64,000 nt of DNA from Clostridium_AD frigoriphilum (GTDB taxonomy: Bacteria > Bacillota > Clostridia > Clostridiales > Clostridiaceae): NCBI RefSeq assembly GCF_036541405.1, contig NZ_JAZHFS010000020.1, positions 34,521 through 98,520 of the forward strand. The letters run 5' to 3'. The notes beneath the pieces are model-generated. The model saw only the letters and a list, made by a program, of their open reading frames with translations, was not told the origin of the DNA and made no database searches. Numbering within the stretch: position 1 is the first letter of the stretch; each line of letters starts with the position of its first letter. This document shows, piece by piece, positions 8,688 through 18,399 of this stretch. The position numbers and the translations under genes are program-made.

Positions 8688-8894
8688 TTAGTTTTTGTTT
8701 CTAGTCCCTTCATTCGCCGCTTGGACGCTAGCATTTCCATTAACTTTATATCCATTGTTAGCATTTTTACTATCCAAGCTATTAGCAACAAGACTTTGAT
8801 CCTTTTGTTTTATGCTCATATTTTTACTCAGACTATTATCACTATTAGGTATAATATTTTGATTATTTTCAGCTATGGTTTTATTTTGGCTCAT
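8688..8894 (-). CDS. Small Asn/Ser-rich hydrophilic protein, unknown
   Basis: AAAGGAGATG precedes the ATG at 8894, giving 68 residues: very rich in Asn, Ser, Lys and Gln, with no hydrophobic segment and no Cys, so probably soluble and disordered. It lacks the GPR cleavage motif of alpha/beta small acid-soluble spore proteins. It has its own terminator, which supports a real short transcript. No family recognised. Confidence 0.65.
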   Translation of the reverse strand: MSQNKTIAENNQNIIPNSDNSLSKNMSIKQKDQSLVANSLDSKNANNGYKVNGNASVQAANEGTRNKN

Positions 8895-8988
8895 AAAAAA
8901 CATCTCCTTTAATAATTATTCTATATTATAATGCCATTAACCTAATATACTTATACTAAAATAGAAATTGCGTATTTAAATAATTTTT

Positions 8989-10524
8989 TTATTTTTTAGA
9001 TTTAATAAATTTATCCGCTTGCTCCTGAACTGCTTTCATTACCTTATCTAATCCTGCAGCTTTTAATTTTTGACTGTAAATTTCAGTTCCCTTAACTGGA
9101 TCTGCTATTATTCCAAGGTGAAGAGGAAGACCGTATTGAGTAACTACAGTGTTTATTGCTGCCATTTCATTTTTCACAAGACTATCATCAAATGTAAATG
9201 TCTCTAAAGGATTATGAATAGTATCATTCTTTTGCCATTTAGCAATAGTTTCTGGTACTATCTTTGGTCTAGCAACATCTGTACGGGTTATAGATGTATG
9301 CCATCCCCATGGGCAAACGTTTCCTGCTGGGAAATTAGCTGTGGCACCTAAAGTTTTGAATTCTTTATCACCGACAGCATCCCAATGAGTACCTTTTACT
9401 CCGTTAAATGTTATGTCATTTAAATCTTTATCATATCTTAAAAGGTCTAATGCCATTAATGCTCTCTCAGAATTTTTTGAATTTGCATTTATAGCCATAC
9501 CATTATTAGTGTAAGGATTAGCAAATTTTTTGCTTCCTGGTAATATATCTGCTATTTCTACTTTCCACTCAGGATGAGCTGCATTCATTATTTTAAGGTC
9601 ATTTGCAACTGATCCAATATTCCAAATCATTGATGCTGACTTTCCAGCTTTAAATCCATCATCTCTTGTTTCTTTACTAGATATAGAACTCTTAGACCAA
9701 TACCCACTGTCTGCATATTTTTTCATTTTTACAGCGTAGTCTTTGTATTCTGGTGTATCAATTATAGAAAATATTTTTCCAGTAGTATCATTCATTTTAT
9801 ATCCTAAAATAGGATCAGAACCATAGGTTCCCATTACTCCAGTAAAACCATTTGCCTGAAGCTCTAAAGGAAATTGAAGATTTTGTCCTCCGCCATTAAT
9901 TATAGGAACTATATCTTTTTCATTTTTTGCTATAGTCTCATAATATTTTTCAAGGCCTGCCTGACTTGTAATTGCAGGTATATGATATTTTTCTCTTAAA
10001 TCCCCTCTAATACCTACAACTGAATATGCATACTCATCTTGGTCGTTAGGAATCATATATATTTTTTTATTAACCTTAGCTTGTTCCCATGCAAGTTTAG
10101 GTTCATTTTTAACGCTTTGAGGCGCATATTTTTGGAGTAGTTCAGGTGTTAACTCAAGGAATCCATTTCTAGTAGCCATTTGGTTATAATAACACCATCC
10201 TGTTGCAGTGAAGATCAAATCAAAATCTTCCCCTGAAGAGAATAGCAATGGATATTTTGTAGCTTGATCCCCCCAAGATATGAAATTAACATCAATGCTT
10301 GCATTAATTTTTTGCTTTAATATTGCATTCATTTTACCATAAACAGCATCAGCATCTTTTGGCTTATCTCCTAGAATATACATTTTAAGCTTTACCGCAT
10401 CTTTTGTATCAGCAGTTGCTTTAGTCGAAGTTGTATTTTTGCTTGTTGAACAACCCGAAAGTGACGACATAATGATACCAGCTACTAAAAATGTAACCCC
10501 AAACTTTTTCATAAATTTATTCAT
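8989..10524 (-). CDS. ABC transporter substrate-binding lipoprotein (LplA-like, DUF3502 end)
   Basis: A 511-residue extracellular solute-binding protein. The signal peptide ends in SSLSGC (lipobox Cys25). The fold is a carbohydrate-binding family 1 type, and the C-terminal ~140 residues (ETFTFDDSLVKNEMAAI onward, ending VQEQADKFIKSKK) match the DUF3502 tail seen in LplA-type proteins. It captures an oligosaccharide outside the membrane for the two permeases encoded upstream. The ATP-binding subunit is not in the locus; such systems usually share an MsmX-type ATPase. The GH42 galactosidase nearby suggests a galactoside substrate, which is inference. Confidence 0.88.
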   Translation of the reverse strand: MNKFMKKFGVTFLVAGIIMSSLSGCSTSKNTTSTKATADTKDAVKLKMYILGDKPKDADAVYGKMNAILKQKINASIDVNFISWGDQATKYPLLFSSGEDFDLIFTATGWCYYNQMATRNGFLELTPELLQKYAPQSVKNEPKLAWEQAKVNKKIYMIPNDQDEYAYSVVGIRGDLREKYHIPAITSQAGLEKYYETIAKNEKDIVPIINGGGQNLQFPLELQANGFTGVMGTYGSDPILGYKMNDTTGKIFSIIDTPEYKDYAVKMKKYADSGYWSKSSISSKETRDDGFKAGKSASMIWNIGSVANDLKIMNAAHPEWKVEIADILPGSKKFANPYTNNGMAINANSKNSERALMALDLLRYDKDLNDITFNGVKGTHWDAVGDKEFKTLGATANFPAGNVCPWGWHTSITRTDVARPKIVPETIAKWQKNDTIHNPLETFTFDDSLVKNEMAAINTVVTQYGLPLHLGIIADPVKGTEIYSQKLKAAGLDKVMKAVQEQADKFIKSKK

Positions 10525-10571
10525 AACTAATTTTCCCCCTCATAATGTAATATATATTTAATTAATGGGTA

Positions 10572-11465
10572 CTACCCCTTAACTGCACCTATTGTAAGTC
10601 CTTGTACAAAATATTTTTGAACAAATGGATACAAGAATATTATCGGACCTGTAACTATAACTGTAAGTGCCATCTTTAAAGACTCACTTGGCAAATCCAT
10701 TTTAACATTAACACTTCCTCCTGAAGTTGCTAATATGTTTTTGTAAGCATCGATATTATTAACTATTTTATAAAGAAAATATTGAAGACTATACATTTTG
10801 TCATTTTGAATAAATAACATTGCATTATACCAATCATTCCAATATCTTAAAGCAATAAACAAACCCACAGTAGCAAGGGCTGGTTTAGATAATGGTAGTA
10901 TTAGTTTAATAAATATAGTAAAATCTCCAGCGCCATCAATTTTTGCAGACTCAGATATGGCATCCGGTATACTACTCATATAACTCTTCATTATCAATAT
11001 ATTAAAAACACTTAAAAGTAATGGAAGTATAAGTGCTAAATAATTATCCTTCATACCTAAATATCTAACCATTAATATATACCAGGGTACAAGTCCACCA
11101 GTAAATAAAGTGGTAAAATAAAAGTAGAAAGAAAATTTATTTCTCCATTCGAAATCCTTCCTTGTAAGTACATATGCTGTCATCGCAGTTACAAGTAGCC
11201 CAACAAACGTTCCAACAATTGTTATAAATATAGTAACACCATACGCTTTAAGTACTACCATAGGTTCCTTAAAAGCGAGTGCATAGGCTGAAGTTGTAAA
11301 CTCCTTTGGTATTAAACTAAACCCATGTTTTAAAATATATGACTCAGATGTAAATGAGCCCGAAATTACAATTATTAATGGAATTATACAAAACAATGTC
11401 ATAATTATTATAACAAGATAAGCTATTATATTAAATGCTGCTCTATCCTTTGATAATTTCTTCAT
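10572..11465 (-). CDS. Sugar ABC transporter permease (LplC/YtcP type)
   Basis: A 297-residue protein with six predicted membrane helices. The cytoplasmic EAA loop is SAKIDGAGDFTIFIKLILPLSKPA, and the conserved C-terminal end is QKYFVQGLTIGAVKG. It is the carbohydrate-uptake-1 family membrane subunit that pairs with the permease just upstream (19-base gap) to form the translocation pore. A closely similar C-terminus survives as a broken remnant at 38.8 kb. Confidence 0.92.
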   Translation of the reverse strand: MKKLSKDRAAFNIIAYLVIIIMTLFCIIPLIIVISGSFTSESYILKHGFSLIPKEFTTSAYALAFKEPMVVLKAYGVTIFITIVGTFVGLLVTAMTAYVLTRKDFEWRNKFSFYFYFTTLFTGGLVPWYILMVRYLGMKDNYLALILPLLLSVFNILIMKSYMSSIPDAISESAKIDGAGDFTIFIKLILPLSKPALATVGLFIALRYWNDWYNAMLFIQNDKMYSLQYFLYKIVNNIDAYKNILATSGGSVNVKMDLPSESLKMALTVIVTGPIIFLYPFVQKYFVQGLTIGAVKG

Positions 11466-11483
11466 ATTCCTACCCCCTCCATT

Positions 11484-12404
11484 CTAAAATAATGCATTAT
11501 CCTCATCGTGTTTTTTAACTGCAGTATTTACTACCATTATTGTTATGAAACAAAATACTGACTGATAAAGGCCTGCAGCAGCTGCCATACCAACTTCGTT
11601 AGTTTGAAGTAGTGCCCTAACTGTAAATGTATCAATAACATCAGTGGCATTGAAAAGCGTACCATTATTTCCAATGATTTGATAGAACATATCAAAGTTT
11701 CCTCTAAATATAGTACCAACCGCAAGTAGTGTAAGTATTGTTATTGTTGGAACAAGCGACGGAAGTGTAATATATCTAATACGCTCAAATATATTTGCTC
11801 CATCTATTTCTGCTGCTTCATAAATTTCTGTATCAATACCCATTATTGCTGCTAAATAAAGTACCGTACCATATCCAAGGCCTTGCCATGCACAAAATAT
11901 TATTATGATTAAAACCCATGCAAGTGGTTTTGAATACATATCTATTGCTGCAATATGAAAGAATTTAAGTACAGAATTAAATGTTCCATGCTCAAAACTA
12001 AATATATTATACGATATAACCCCCACTATAACCCAAGATATAAAATATGGTAGAAACATAAGTGATTGAGTTATCTTTTTAAAATATTTGTTTTTTATCT
12101 CTGATAAAAATATAGCCATTGCAATTTGAAGTACTGTATTAACAAATATAAATGCCAAATTATATAAAACTGTATTACGAGTTACTATAAAAGCTTGCCC
12201 CGACATAAAGAAGAACTTAAAATTATCAAGACCAACCCATGGACTTCCAAATATTCCTCCCTTAAAGTTGTAACTCTTAAATGCAACAACTATTCCCGCA
12301 ATCGGAAGATAGCTAAATATAAAGAAAAAAAGTACCGCCGGTAGAAGCATTAACAATAAAGTTTTATTTTTTTTAACCTTATGTAAGAAGCTTGTATTTT
12401 CCAT
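11484..12404 (-). CDS. Sugar ABC transporter permease (LplB/YtcQ-operon type)
   Basis: A 307-residue membrane subunit with six helices and the EAA loop EAAEIDGANIFERIRYITLPSL. The longest frame starts at 12416 (MMIIMENTS), but the first ATGs touch the AAAGG site, so the ATG at 12404 (MENTSFLHKVKKNK) is the more probable start; this is not certain. It is the first gene of the permease, permease, binding-protein operon, and it is transcribed divergently from the YesN-like regulator, which is its likely controller. Confidence 0.9.
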   Translation of the reverse strand: MENTSFLHKVKKNKTLLLMLLPAVLFFFIFSYLPIAGIVVAFKSYNFKGGIFGSPWVGLDNFKFFFMSGQAFIVTRNTVLYNLAFIFVNTVLQIAMAIFLSEIKNKYFKKITQSLMFLPYFISWVIVGVISYNIFSFEHGTFNSVLKFFHIAAIDMYSKPLAWVLIIIIFCAWQGLGYGTVLYLAAIMGIDTEIYEAAEIDGANIFERIRYITLPSLVPTITILTLLAVGTIFRGNFDMFYQIIGNNGTLFNATDVIDTFTVRALLQTNEVGMAAAAGLYQSVFCFITIMVVNTAVKKHDEDNALF

Positions 12405-12426
12405 TATAATCATCATCCTTTCAATT

Positions 12427-12469
12427 TATAAACGTTTTCATTACTATGACATGAGTATATCATTTTCAA
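12427..12469 (-). promoter_or_regulatory. Promoter of sugar ABC operon with cre-like site
   Basis: On the minus strand TTGAAA (12464-12469), a 17-base spacer and TAGTAA (12441-12446) form a plausible promoter. TGAAAACGTTTATA (12427-12440) follows at the expected start point and fits the CcpA cre consensus at 13 of 14 positions. This predicts catabolite repression of the transporter operon. Confidence 0.55.
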
Positions 12470-12529
12470 GTTTAGAATTTATTAGCAATTTTTTACGATA
12501 TTAGTAAAATCATATTTATATGGAGCGAT

Positions 12530-12558
12530 TTGATTATAACTTCATTTAACTATATAAT
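12530..12558 (+). promoter_or_regulatory. Promoter of yesN/yesM-like genes
   Basis: TTGATT (12530-12535), a 17-base spacer and TATAAT (12553-12558): a good sigma-A promoter about 48 bases before the response-regulator ATG. Confidence 0.7.
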
Positions 12559-12605
12559 TACTATGTAATCGTTAATTGAAAAATTTGGTTAGTATGGGGG
12601 TTATG

Positions 12606-14138
12606 ATGATTAAGGTACTAATAGTTGATGATGAAATTTTCACAAGAGAAGGAATAATCGCTGAAATTCCTTGGGCTAAACTAGGTCCTATTGAAATAGA
12701 GCAAGCCTATGATGGTATAAATGCTCTTGAAGTCGCAGAAAAGTTTGAGCCTGATATTTTATTAACTGATGTAAAAATGCCTAGAATGAATGGAGTAGAA
12801 TTATCTTTTGAACTTAGAAAAAGCTACCCTACCTGTGAGATTATATTTTTGAGTGGCTATTCGGATAAACAGTATCTAAAATCAGCTATTGAGCTTAAAG
12901 CCGTTAGTTACGTTGAAAAACCTATAGATATTGAAGAACTTCAATCCGCAATTAAAAATGCAATAACACTTAAACTAAAAGAAACAGAAAATACTTTGAA
13001 TATTAAAAATAATATTGCACTTAAGCTTATTGAAAAAAATGCTGATTTCTATAATTTAGGTAAATATATTGATGTAATTCCTGAAAGTAAACTTACAGGG
13101 ACTAGTTTCATTACCATTTTAATTAATATTTTAAATAAAAACAAAATCATAGAGGAGGCTGTTCTCCTTGAGCTAAAAAGAATAGTAGTTAAATCTAATT
13201 TCAATTGTATTCTATGTTATAAAGAAGACGATCTTATACTTATGCACTTATACTTTCATACTGACATAAACTCTTTGTCTGTTAATACCATATTAGAAAA
13301 TATATATAACCTAATATCTGAATATCTAAAGAGTTTCACAACTTTTTTTATATGCCAAGGTAAAAAAGTTATAGGTCCTACAAATATACCGATTTCCTAC
13401 AGCTTTGCTGTGGACGCATTGAGCAAAGCTTTTTTTTATGATTATAATTCTGTAATTTATTATGATAAAATTAGCCTCCTTGTTTACAACTTAGATGAAA
13501 ATCTTGTTGAAAATTTCACAAAAAATCTATTAAATGAAGATAAACAAAACAGCATTCTTCTAATTAACAGGCTTACTTCTGAAATAAAAGGGAGTGCTTC
13601 TACTCCAATAAATTATACAAAAGATGTTTATTATAGACTTTTACATCAATTATTAAAGTTTTCATATGACAGAAACTTAATCATAAATCAAAATGATTTG
13701 GATAATAAAAGTCCTTTTGAATATCTTGCGAATTCTTACACCCTTATGGATATCAAAAGTTATATGATAGAAAAAATACATACTATTTTTGACGCTGTTG
13801 AAGAAAAAAATTCGAATATAAACCCTGTTTCATCTATCCTAAAATATATACATGATAATTACTCAGATGTAGCTTTGTCCCTGCAAAATATTAGTAATAA
13901 AACTTATCTATCCACTGCATACATGTGCTCCATATTTAAAGAAGAAACTGGGACAACTATAAACAGTTATATTACCAAGTACAGAATTAATAAAGCAAAA
14001 GATCTTTTAAAAGACCCTCACATGAAAATTATTGATATAACAACTAAAGTAGGATATGGTGATGGAAATTATTTCTCAAAAATATTCAAAAAAGAAACAG
14101 GTTTAACGCCCTCTGAATATAAGAAGAAATTTTTGTGA
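12606..14138 (+). CDS. Response regulator with AraC-type output (YesN family)
   Basis: GGGGG lies five bases before the ATG at 12606; the longer TTG start at 12576 has no such site. The 510-residue protein begins MIKVLIVDDE with a receiver domain: acidic pair DD, phosphoacceptor Asp in LLTDVKMPRM, Ser/Thr in IFLSGY, Lys in YVEKPI. A long central helical region follows, and the last ~100 residues are two AraC helix-turn-helix motifs (DVALSLQNISNKTYLSTAYM and KIIDITTKVGYGDGNYFSKI). It pairs with the histidine kinase whose start overlaps its stop. It probably activates the divergent sugar ABC operon. Confidence 0.93.
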   Translation: MIKVLIVDDEIFTREGIIAEIPWAKLGPIEIEQAYDGINALEVAEKFEPDILLTDVKMPRMNGVELSFELRKSYPTCEIIFLSGYSDKQYLKSAIELKAVSYVEKPIDIEELQSAIKNAITLKLKETENTLNIKNNIALKLIEKNADFYNLGKYIDVIPESKLTGTSFITILINILNKNKIIEEAVLLELKRIVVKSNFNCILCYKEDDLILMHLYFHTDINSLSVNTILENIYNLISEYLKSFTTFFICQGKKVIGPTNIPISYSFAVDALSKAFFYDYNSVIYYDKISLLVYNLDENLVENFTKNLLNEDKQNSILLINRLTSEIKGSASTPINYTKDVYYRLLHQLLKFSYDRNLIINQNDLDNKSPFEYLANSYTLMDIKSYMIEKIHTIFDAVEEKNSNINPVSSILKYIHDNYSDVALSLQNISNKTYLSTAYMCSIFKEETGTTINSYITKYRINKAKDLLKDPHMKIIDITTKVGYGDGNYFSKIFKKETGLTPSEYKKKFL

Positions 14139-15952
14139 TGAGAAGGATAAAATTTTCAAATCTAAAACTTATGCAAAAATTCCTGTTATCTTATTTCATA
14201 CTAATAATAATTCCATTGATTCTTTTATCTTCTATAACATACAAAACGGTTTCTACCATTTTAGAAACCTATATTACCTCTGCAACAAAACAAGCTTTTG
14301 AGCAAACTTATTCTTTTTTATCATATAAATTATATAGAGTTAATGATGTTTCAGATATAATTTCTAATGATAATAATATTACAACAATTGATAGTAATTT
14401 AATTACTATCCTTGGTAAATCCCCTAATACATATCCTATAAATGAACAAATTAAAGATATGTTTTTTCTGCGCAAATATCTTAGTTCTTATGAGAACGAT
14501 ATTGATATAAGTAATTTAAAACTCTATGTAAATAACGATTTTCTTTATTCCAATGAAGACTATAATATGTTTAGCCTTAATAAGGCCAAAAATTCTAAAT
14601 GGCTTACTATATTCAAGGAAAATAACACAAGAAATTTATGGTGTCCTAGTTCCTATCTTGAGGATAAACCTAAAAACTCTACTAGAGAACTTTCCCTTGT
14701 ATCTGCTATAAAAAATCCAAATGACTTTTCCAAGGATATTGGGTTTCTTCGTGTAGATTTTAAAAAATCAATGGTTGACGATATTATAAAAAAGACAAAT
14801 TCAGTAGATGGTAGCTTTACATATATACAAAATTCCAAAGGGGTAGTTGTATCCTCTACAGATGACTCTTTAATTGCTAAATATAATCTTAACAATACTT
14901 TAGCCACCAGCCTTTCATCAAATACACAAAATTTTCAAAAGCTTACTATAAATAATAATAAATGCCTTTTGAAAAGCTCATTAATAAATAATACAGATTG
15001 GTATATGACGACAATTATACCTTATGATAGTATTCTTGTTAAAATTAAATTTATAAGAAATACCTTGATTTTGTTATTAAGTATACTTGGAACAATAGCT
15101 TTTACTCTTGCATACTACTTTTCAAATTCAATAACTAGAAGAATTACAAAACTTAATAAGGCTATGAGACAAGCCCACACGGGAAGCCTTGAAACTTATA
15201 TTAAAGATTCAAGTTCTGATGAAATCGGTGAGCTCATAGATAATTATAATTTTATGATTACTAAAATGGTAATACTTATTGATGAACAGTATAAATCTGG
15301 CAAGGAAGTTAAAAATGCAGAATTAAAAGCCCTTCAAGCACAGATAAATCCACACTTTTTGTATAATACTTTGGATATGATAAATTGGATGGCTTTCAAG
15401 GATATGAATAAAGAAATCAGTAGCGCTGTTAAGAGCCTCGCAGGTTTTTATAAGATAAGTTTAAATAAAGGTAAATCTAAAGTCTCCATTAAAGATGAAT
15501 TAACACATGCCTCCCTTTATGTTGATATTCAAAACATGAGGTACTCAAACAGAATAAAGCTCACAATAGATTTACCCGAGGAGCTTTATCGTTATAGTAT
15601 TTTAAAGATAACACTACAACCTATTTTAGAAAATTCTATTTCACATGGCATTCTTGGCCGTGGTAATGTCAGCGGAGAGATAATAATTAGTGGTAAATTA
15701 GAAAATAATGATATAACTCTATATGTGAAAGATGACGGTATCGGTATACCTGAGGATAAAATAGATAAAATCTTAACAGATGATATAAGTAGTAAAACCG
15801 GAAGTGGTTATGGTCTTAAGAATATCGATAAGCGATTAAAACTATCTTATGGTGAAGGTTACGGCTTAACTTTTAAAAGCCATTACGGACATGGCACTAC
15901 AGTAGAAATTAAAATTCCAGCTACCGTGCATGAAGATGGTTTTGTATTATAA
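14138..15952 (+). CDS. Sensor histidine kinase (YesM family)
   Basis: The ATG at 14138 overlaps the preceding TGA (TGATG); a GTG at 14135 is also possible. The ~604-residue protein has an N-terminal membrane helix (ILIIIPLILLSS), an extracellular sensor of about 250 residues, a second helix near 300-320, a HAMP linker (NSITRRITKLNKAMRQ), then the His_kinase domain with LQAQINPHFLYNTLDMINW (phospho-His in PHFLYN) and an ATPase domain with LENSISHGI and DDGIGIP. This class usually senses sugars, directly or through the binding protein. Confidence 0.93.
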   Translation: MRRIKFSNLKLMQKFLLSYFILIIIPLILLSSITYKTVSTILETYITSATKQAFEQTYSFLSYKLYRVNDVSDIISNDNNITTIDSNLITILGKSPNTYPINEQIKDMFFLRKYLSSYENDIDISNLKLYVNNDFLYSNEDYNMFSLNKAKNSKWLTIFKENNTRNLWCPSSYLEDKPKNSTRELSLVSAIKNPNDFSKDIGFLRVDFKKSMVDDIIKKTNSVDGSFTYIQNSKGVVVSSTDDSLIAKYNLNNTLATSLSSNTQNFQKLTINNNKCLLKSSLINNTDWYMTTIIPYDSILVKIKFIRNTLILLLSILGTIAFTLAYYFSNSITRRITKLNKAMRQAHTGSLETYIKDSSSDEIGELIDNYNFMITKMVILIDEQYKSGKEVKNAELKALQAQINPHFLYNTLDMINWMAFKDMNKEISSAVKSLAGFYKISLNKGKSKVSIKDELTHASLYVDIQNMRYSNRIKLTIDLPEELYRYSILKITLQPILENSISHGILGRGNVSGEIIISGKLENNDITLYVKDDGIGIPEDKIDKILTDDISSKTGSGYGLKNIDKRLKLSYGEGYGLTFKSHYGHGTTVEIKIPATVHEDGFVL

Positions 15953-15964
15953 TTCAAAAAAAAT

Positions 15965-15996
15965 AAAACACAGGATTCACGCGAGTCCTGTGTTTT
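15965..15996. terminator. Bidirectional terminator between yesM-like gene and GH42 gene
   Basis: Perfect arms AAAACACAGGA / TCCTGTGTTTT with a ten-base loop, between convergent genes. Confidence 0.88.
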
Positions 15997-16006
15997 ATTT
16001 CTTATT

Positions 16007-18076
16007 TTATATCAAAGATTTTCTCTTCATAATTTTAAAACCATATGGCGTTAAGTTAATTTCTCCTTCTATTTTATTTCCAGAAAGTATATCTTCATAT
16101 GAATTTTCATCTAAAGAAACTTTTTCATTACAATTATTAAAGTTCATTAAGAATATAAAGTCATTATCACCATCAGTTCTTAATTGCGCTGTAACTCCCT
16201 GTGGTAATTTTGTCTTAACTGTTTGTTTAATCCCAAGTCTCCTTATTAAATCACCATAGAATAACTCATTGAAATCATCTTTATTTCTCGATGCAATATA
16301 ATAAGCAGAGCCGTCTCCATATTTATTAACTGTAAGAGCAGGTCTTCCAGCAAAGAAATCTGATTTATAAGTGGCTAGTACCTGTGCACCTTCAGCATGT
16401 ATCAAATCAATTAACTCTACAGTTTCATATTCACCTTTTAGCTCTAACTTATTGCTATTATCAAATACTATATTATTTACTTCCCCATCATAAAGACTCT
16501 CTATCTCTTCTGACCATATTCCGAGTACTTTTCTAAGAGGTCCTGGGAAACCACCAAGGAAACACAGATCATTTTCATTTACTATGCCAGACCAATAGGT
16601 TGCTACAAACGTTCCGCCATTTTTTACAAATGCTTCAATTCTTTCTCCTACACCTGGTTTTACCATGTAAAGCATAGGTGCTACAAGCAATTTGTAACTA
16701 GAAAAATTACATTCCATATCAATTATATCAACCGGCACGCCACTTTCCCAAAATGGTTTATACTGCGCGTATACAGTGTCTTCATATTTGATTCCACAAT
16801 TTCTTGGGCCTTGTGAATCATTTATAGCCCACCTATTTTCCCAATCAAATATTATAGCAACTTCTGGTTGTACACTAGTCCCTAAAATTTCATCTAACTT
16901 TTCAAGAACCGTACCCACCTGCGTAACATCTTTAAATACTCTAGTATTTTCATGACCACAATGATCAACTACTGCTCCATGAAATTTTTCACTTGATCCT
17001 CTGCTTTTTCTCCATTGAAAATACTGCACTGTATCTGAGCCGTGAGCAACAGCCTGAAGAGACGAAAGCAGATGCATCCCAGGCTTTTTAAGCTTGCTAG
17101 TAGCCTGCCAATTTGTACCACTTGGAGTGCTCTCCATTAACATAAATGGTTTACCACCCATTAAGCTTCTAAATATATCATGATTCATAGAAATCCTTGA
17201 AGCTAAAGAAGATTCATCTGCATTTTCATGCCACTTTGGATAATTATCCCAAGAAACTATGTCAAGTACCTCTGTAAACTTCCAATAATTTAATCCATCA
17301 AATAGTTCCATAAGATTCGCTACAACTGGCAATTTAGGATTTATTTCTTTTAAAGGTTTTATTTCTTGTTTACAAAAATCAACCGTTTGATCTGTAACGA
17401 ATCTCTTCCAATCTAGGCTTAATCCATGTACACCAGCTTCCCCATGAGGCGCTGGCGACTCTATTTGAGACCAATCTGTGTAAGTATGACTCCAAAAAGT
17501 AGTCCACCAAGCATCATTCAAATTATCTAGAGACATATATTTATTTTTAAGCCAAGTTCTAAAAGCCTCCTGACATAAATCACAATGACAATCCCCACCA
17601 TATTCATTAGAAATATGCCAAGCGACTATTCCAGGATGATTTGAATATCTCTCTGCCAATTTTCTATTTATAATTTGTGTCTTTTCCCTATAAACTGGAG
17701 ATGTAAAACAGTGATTATGTCTTTGACCATAAAGATTTCTAACTCGATTTGCTCCTACTCTTAGAACCTGCGTATACTTAGCTGCCATCCATGCAGGACG
17801 TGCTCCTGTTGGAGTAGCTAAAATTGTATAGATACCGTTTTCATAAAGTTTATCTAAAACATAATCAAGCCACTTAAAATTAAATACTCCTTCCTCGGGC
17901 TCTATTGTAACCCATGAAAATATACCTATAGACATTACATTACACTTTGCTAGTTTCATAAGTCTTATATCTTCTTCAAAAATTCCAGGATATTTAAGCC
18001 ATTGTTCTGGGTTATAGTCTGCACCGTGATAAAAGTGCTTTAGCTTCTCATTTATTAATGGAAATTTTTTTATCAT
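16007..18076 (-). CDS. Beta-galactosidase, glycoside hydrolase family 42
   Basis: A 689-residue protein of normal GH42 length. The N-terminal TIM barrel starts HGADYNPEQW. HISNEYGGDCHCDLCQ holds the acid/base Glu in NEYG followed by the three-Cys zinc cluster (with a fourth Cys nearby) of many GH42 enzymes. The nucleophile Glu is in MLMESTPSGTNW. A trimerisation domain and a small C-terminal beta domain follow. It hydrolyses terminal beta-galactosides. There is no signal peptide, so it acts on imported oligosaccharides, in keeping with the adjacent ABC transporter and its two-component system. Confidence 0.92.
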   Translation of the reverse strand: MIKKFPLINEKLKHFYHGADYNPEQWLKYPGIFEEDIRLMKLAKCNVMSIGIFSWVTIEPEEGVFNFKWLDYVLDKLYENGIYTILATPTGARPAWMAAKYTQVLRVGANRVRNLYGQRHNHCFTSPVYREKTQIINRKLAERYSNHPGIVAWHISNEYGGDCHCDLCQEAFRTWLKNKYMSLDNLNDAWWTTFWSHTYTDWSQIESPAPHGEAGVHGLSLDWKRFVTDQTVDFCKQEIKPLKEINPKLPVVANLMELFDGLNYWKFTEVLDIVSWDNYPKWHENADESSLASRISMNHDIFRSLMGGKPFMLMESTPSGTNWQATSKLKKPGMHLLSSLQAVAHGSDTVQYFQWRKSRGSSEKFHGAVVDHCGHENTRVFKDVTQVGTVLEKLDEILGTSVQPEVAIIFDWENRWAINDSQGPRNCGIKYEDTVYAQYKPFWESGVPVDIIDMECNFSSYKLLVAPMLYMVKPGVGERIEAFVKNGGTFVATYWSGIVNENDLCFLGGFPGPLRKVLGIWSEEIESLYDGEVNNIVFDNSNKLELKGEYETVELIDLIHAEGAQVLATYKSDFFAGRPALTVNKYGDGSAYYIASRNKDDFNELFYGDLIRRLGIKQTVKTKLPQGVTAQLRTDGDNDFIFLMNFNNCNEKVSLDENSYEDILSGNKIEGEINLTPYGFKIMKRKSLI

Positions 18077-18099
18077 TTTTTCACCTCATAAAATATTTT

Positions 18100-18113
18100 T
18101 TTAAACGCTTACA
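18100..18113 (-). promoter_or_regulatory. cre-like site before GH42 gene
   Basis: TGTAAGCGTTTAAA on the minus strand fits the CcpA operator consensus at 13 of 14 positions. It lies 24 bases before the start codon, where it could act as a roadblock. Confidence 0.55.
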
Positions 18114-18290
18114 ATTTAAATAATATGCATTCCAATTTAATAGTATTAGTAATATTATCTATAATAATAGCATTATTTTAATGTATAAAGTATAGTAAAA
18201 TGTTTTGAACCTAGTAAATTATTCTCTGCTTAAAAAAACATTACATTATAAATAACTAGAGTGAATAAAATTTGATAAATTGTCAATAAT
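18114..18290. other. Intergenic, no gene seen
   Basis: A+T-rich spacer between the GH42 gene and a dispersed repeat. It presumably holds the GH42 promoter, but no convincing -35/-10 pair stands out. Confidence 0.4.
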
Positions 18291-18390
18291 TTAAATACAC
18301 CAACCTATTATTAAATTGGTAAATAAGTAAAAAATAAAAATACTGCACTAGGATCCCCCTAAGTGCAGTATTTTTATTGAATTCTATTTA
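18291..18390. repeat. Dispersed ~95-base repeat, copy 1, containing lysP terminator
   Basis: Nearly identical to 32252-32346, with a shorter copy at 49837-49896. It carries a short CCAACC...TTGG pairing and a strong hairpin at 18336-18375 (AAAAATACTGCACT / AGTGCAGTATTTTT with an AGGATCCCCCT centre). This copy lies just past the lysP stop and should end the lysine operon transcript. Confidence 0.85.
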
Positions 18391-18399
18391 AATTAGAAA

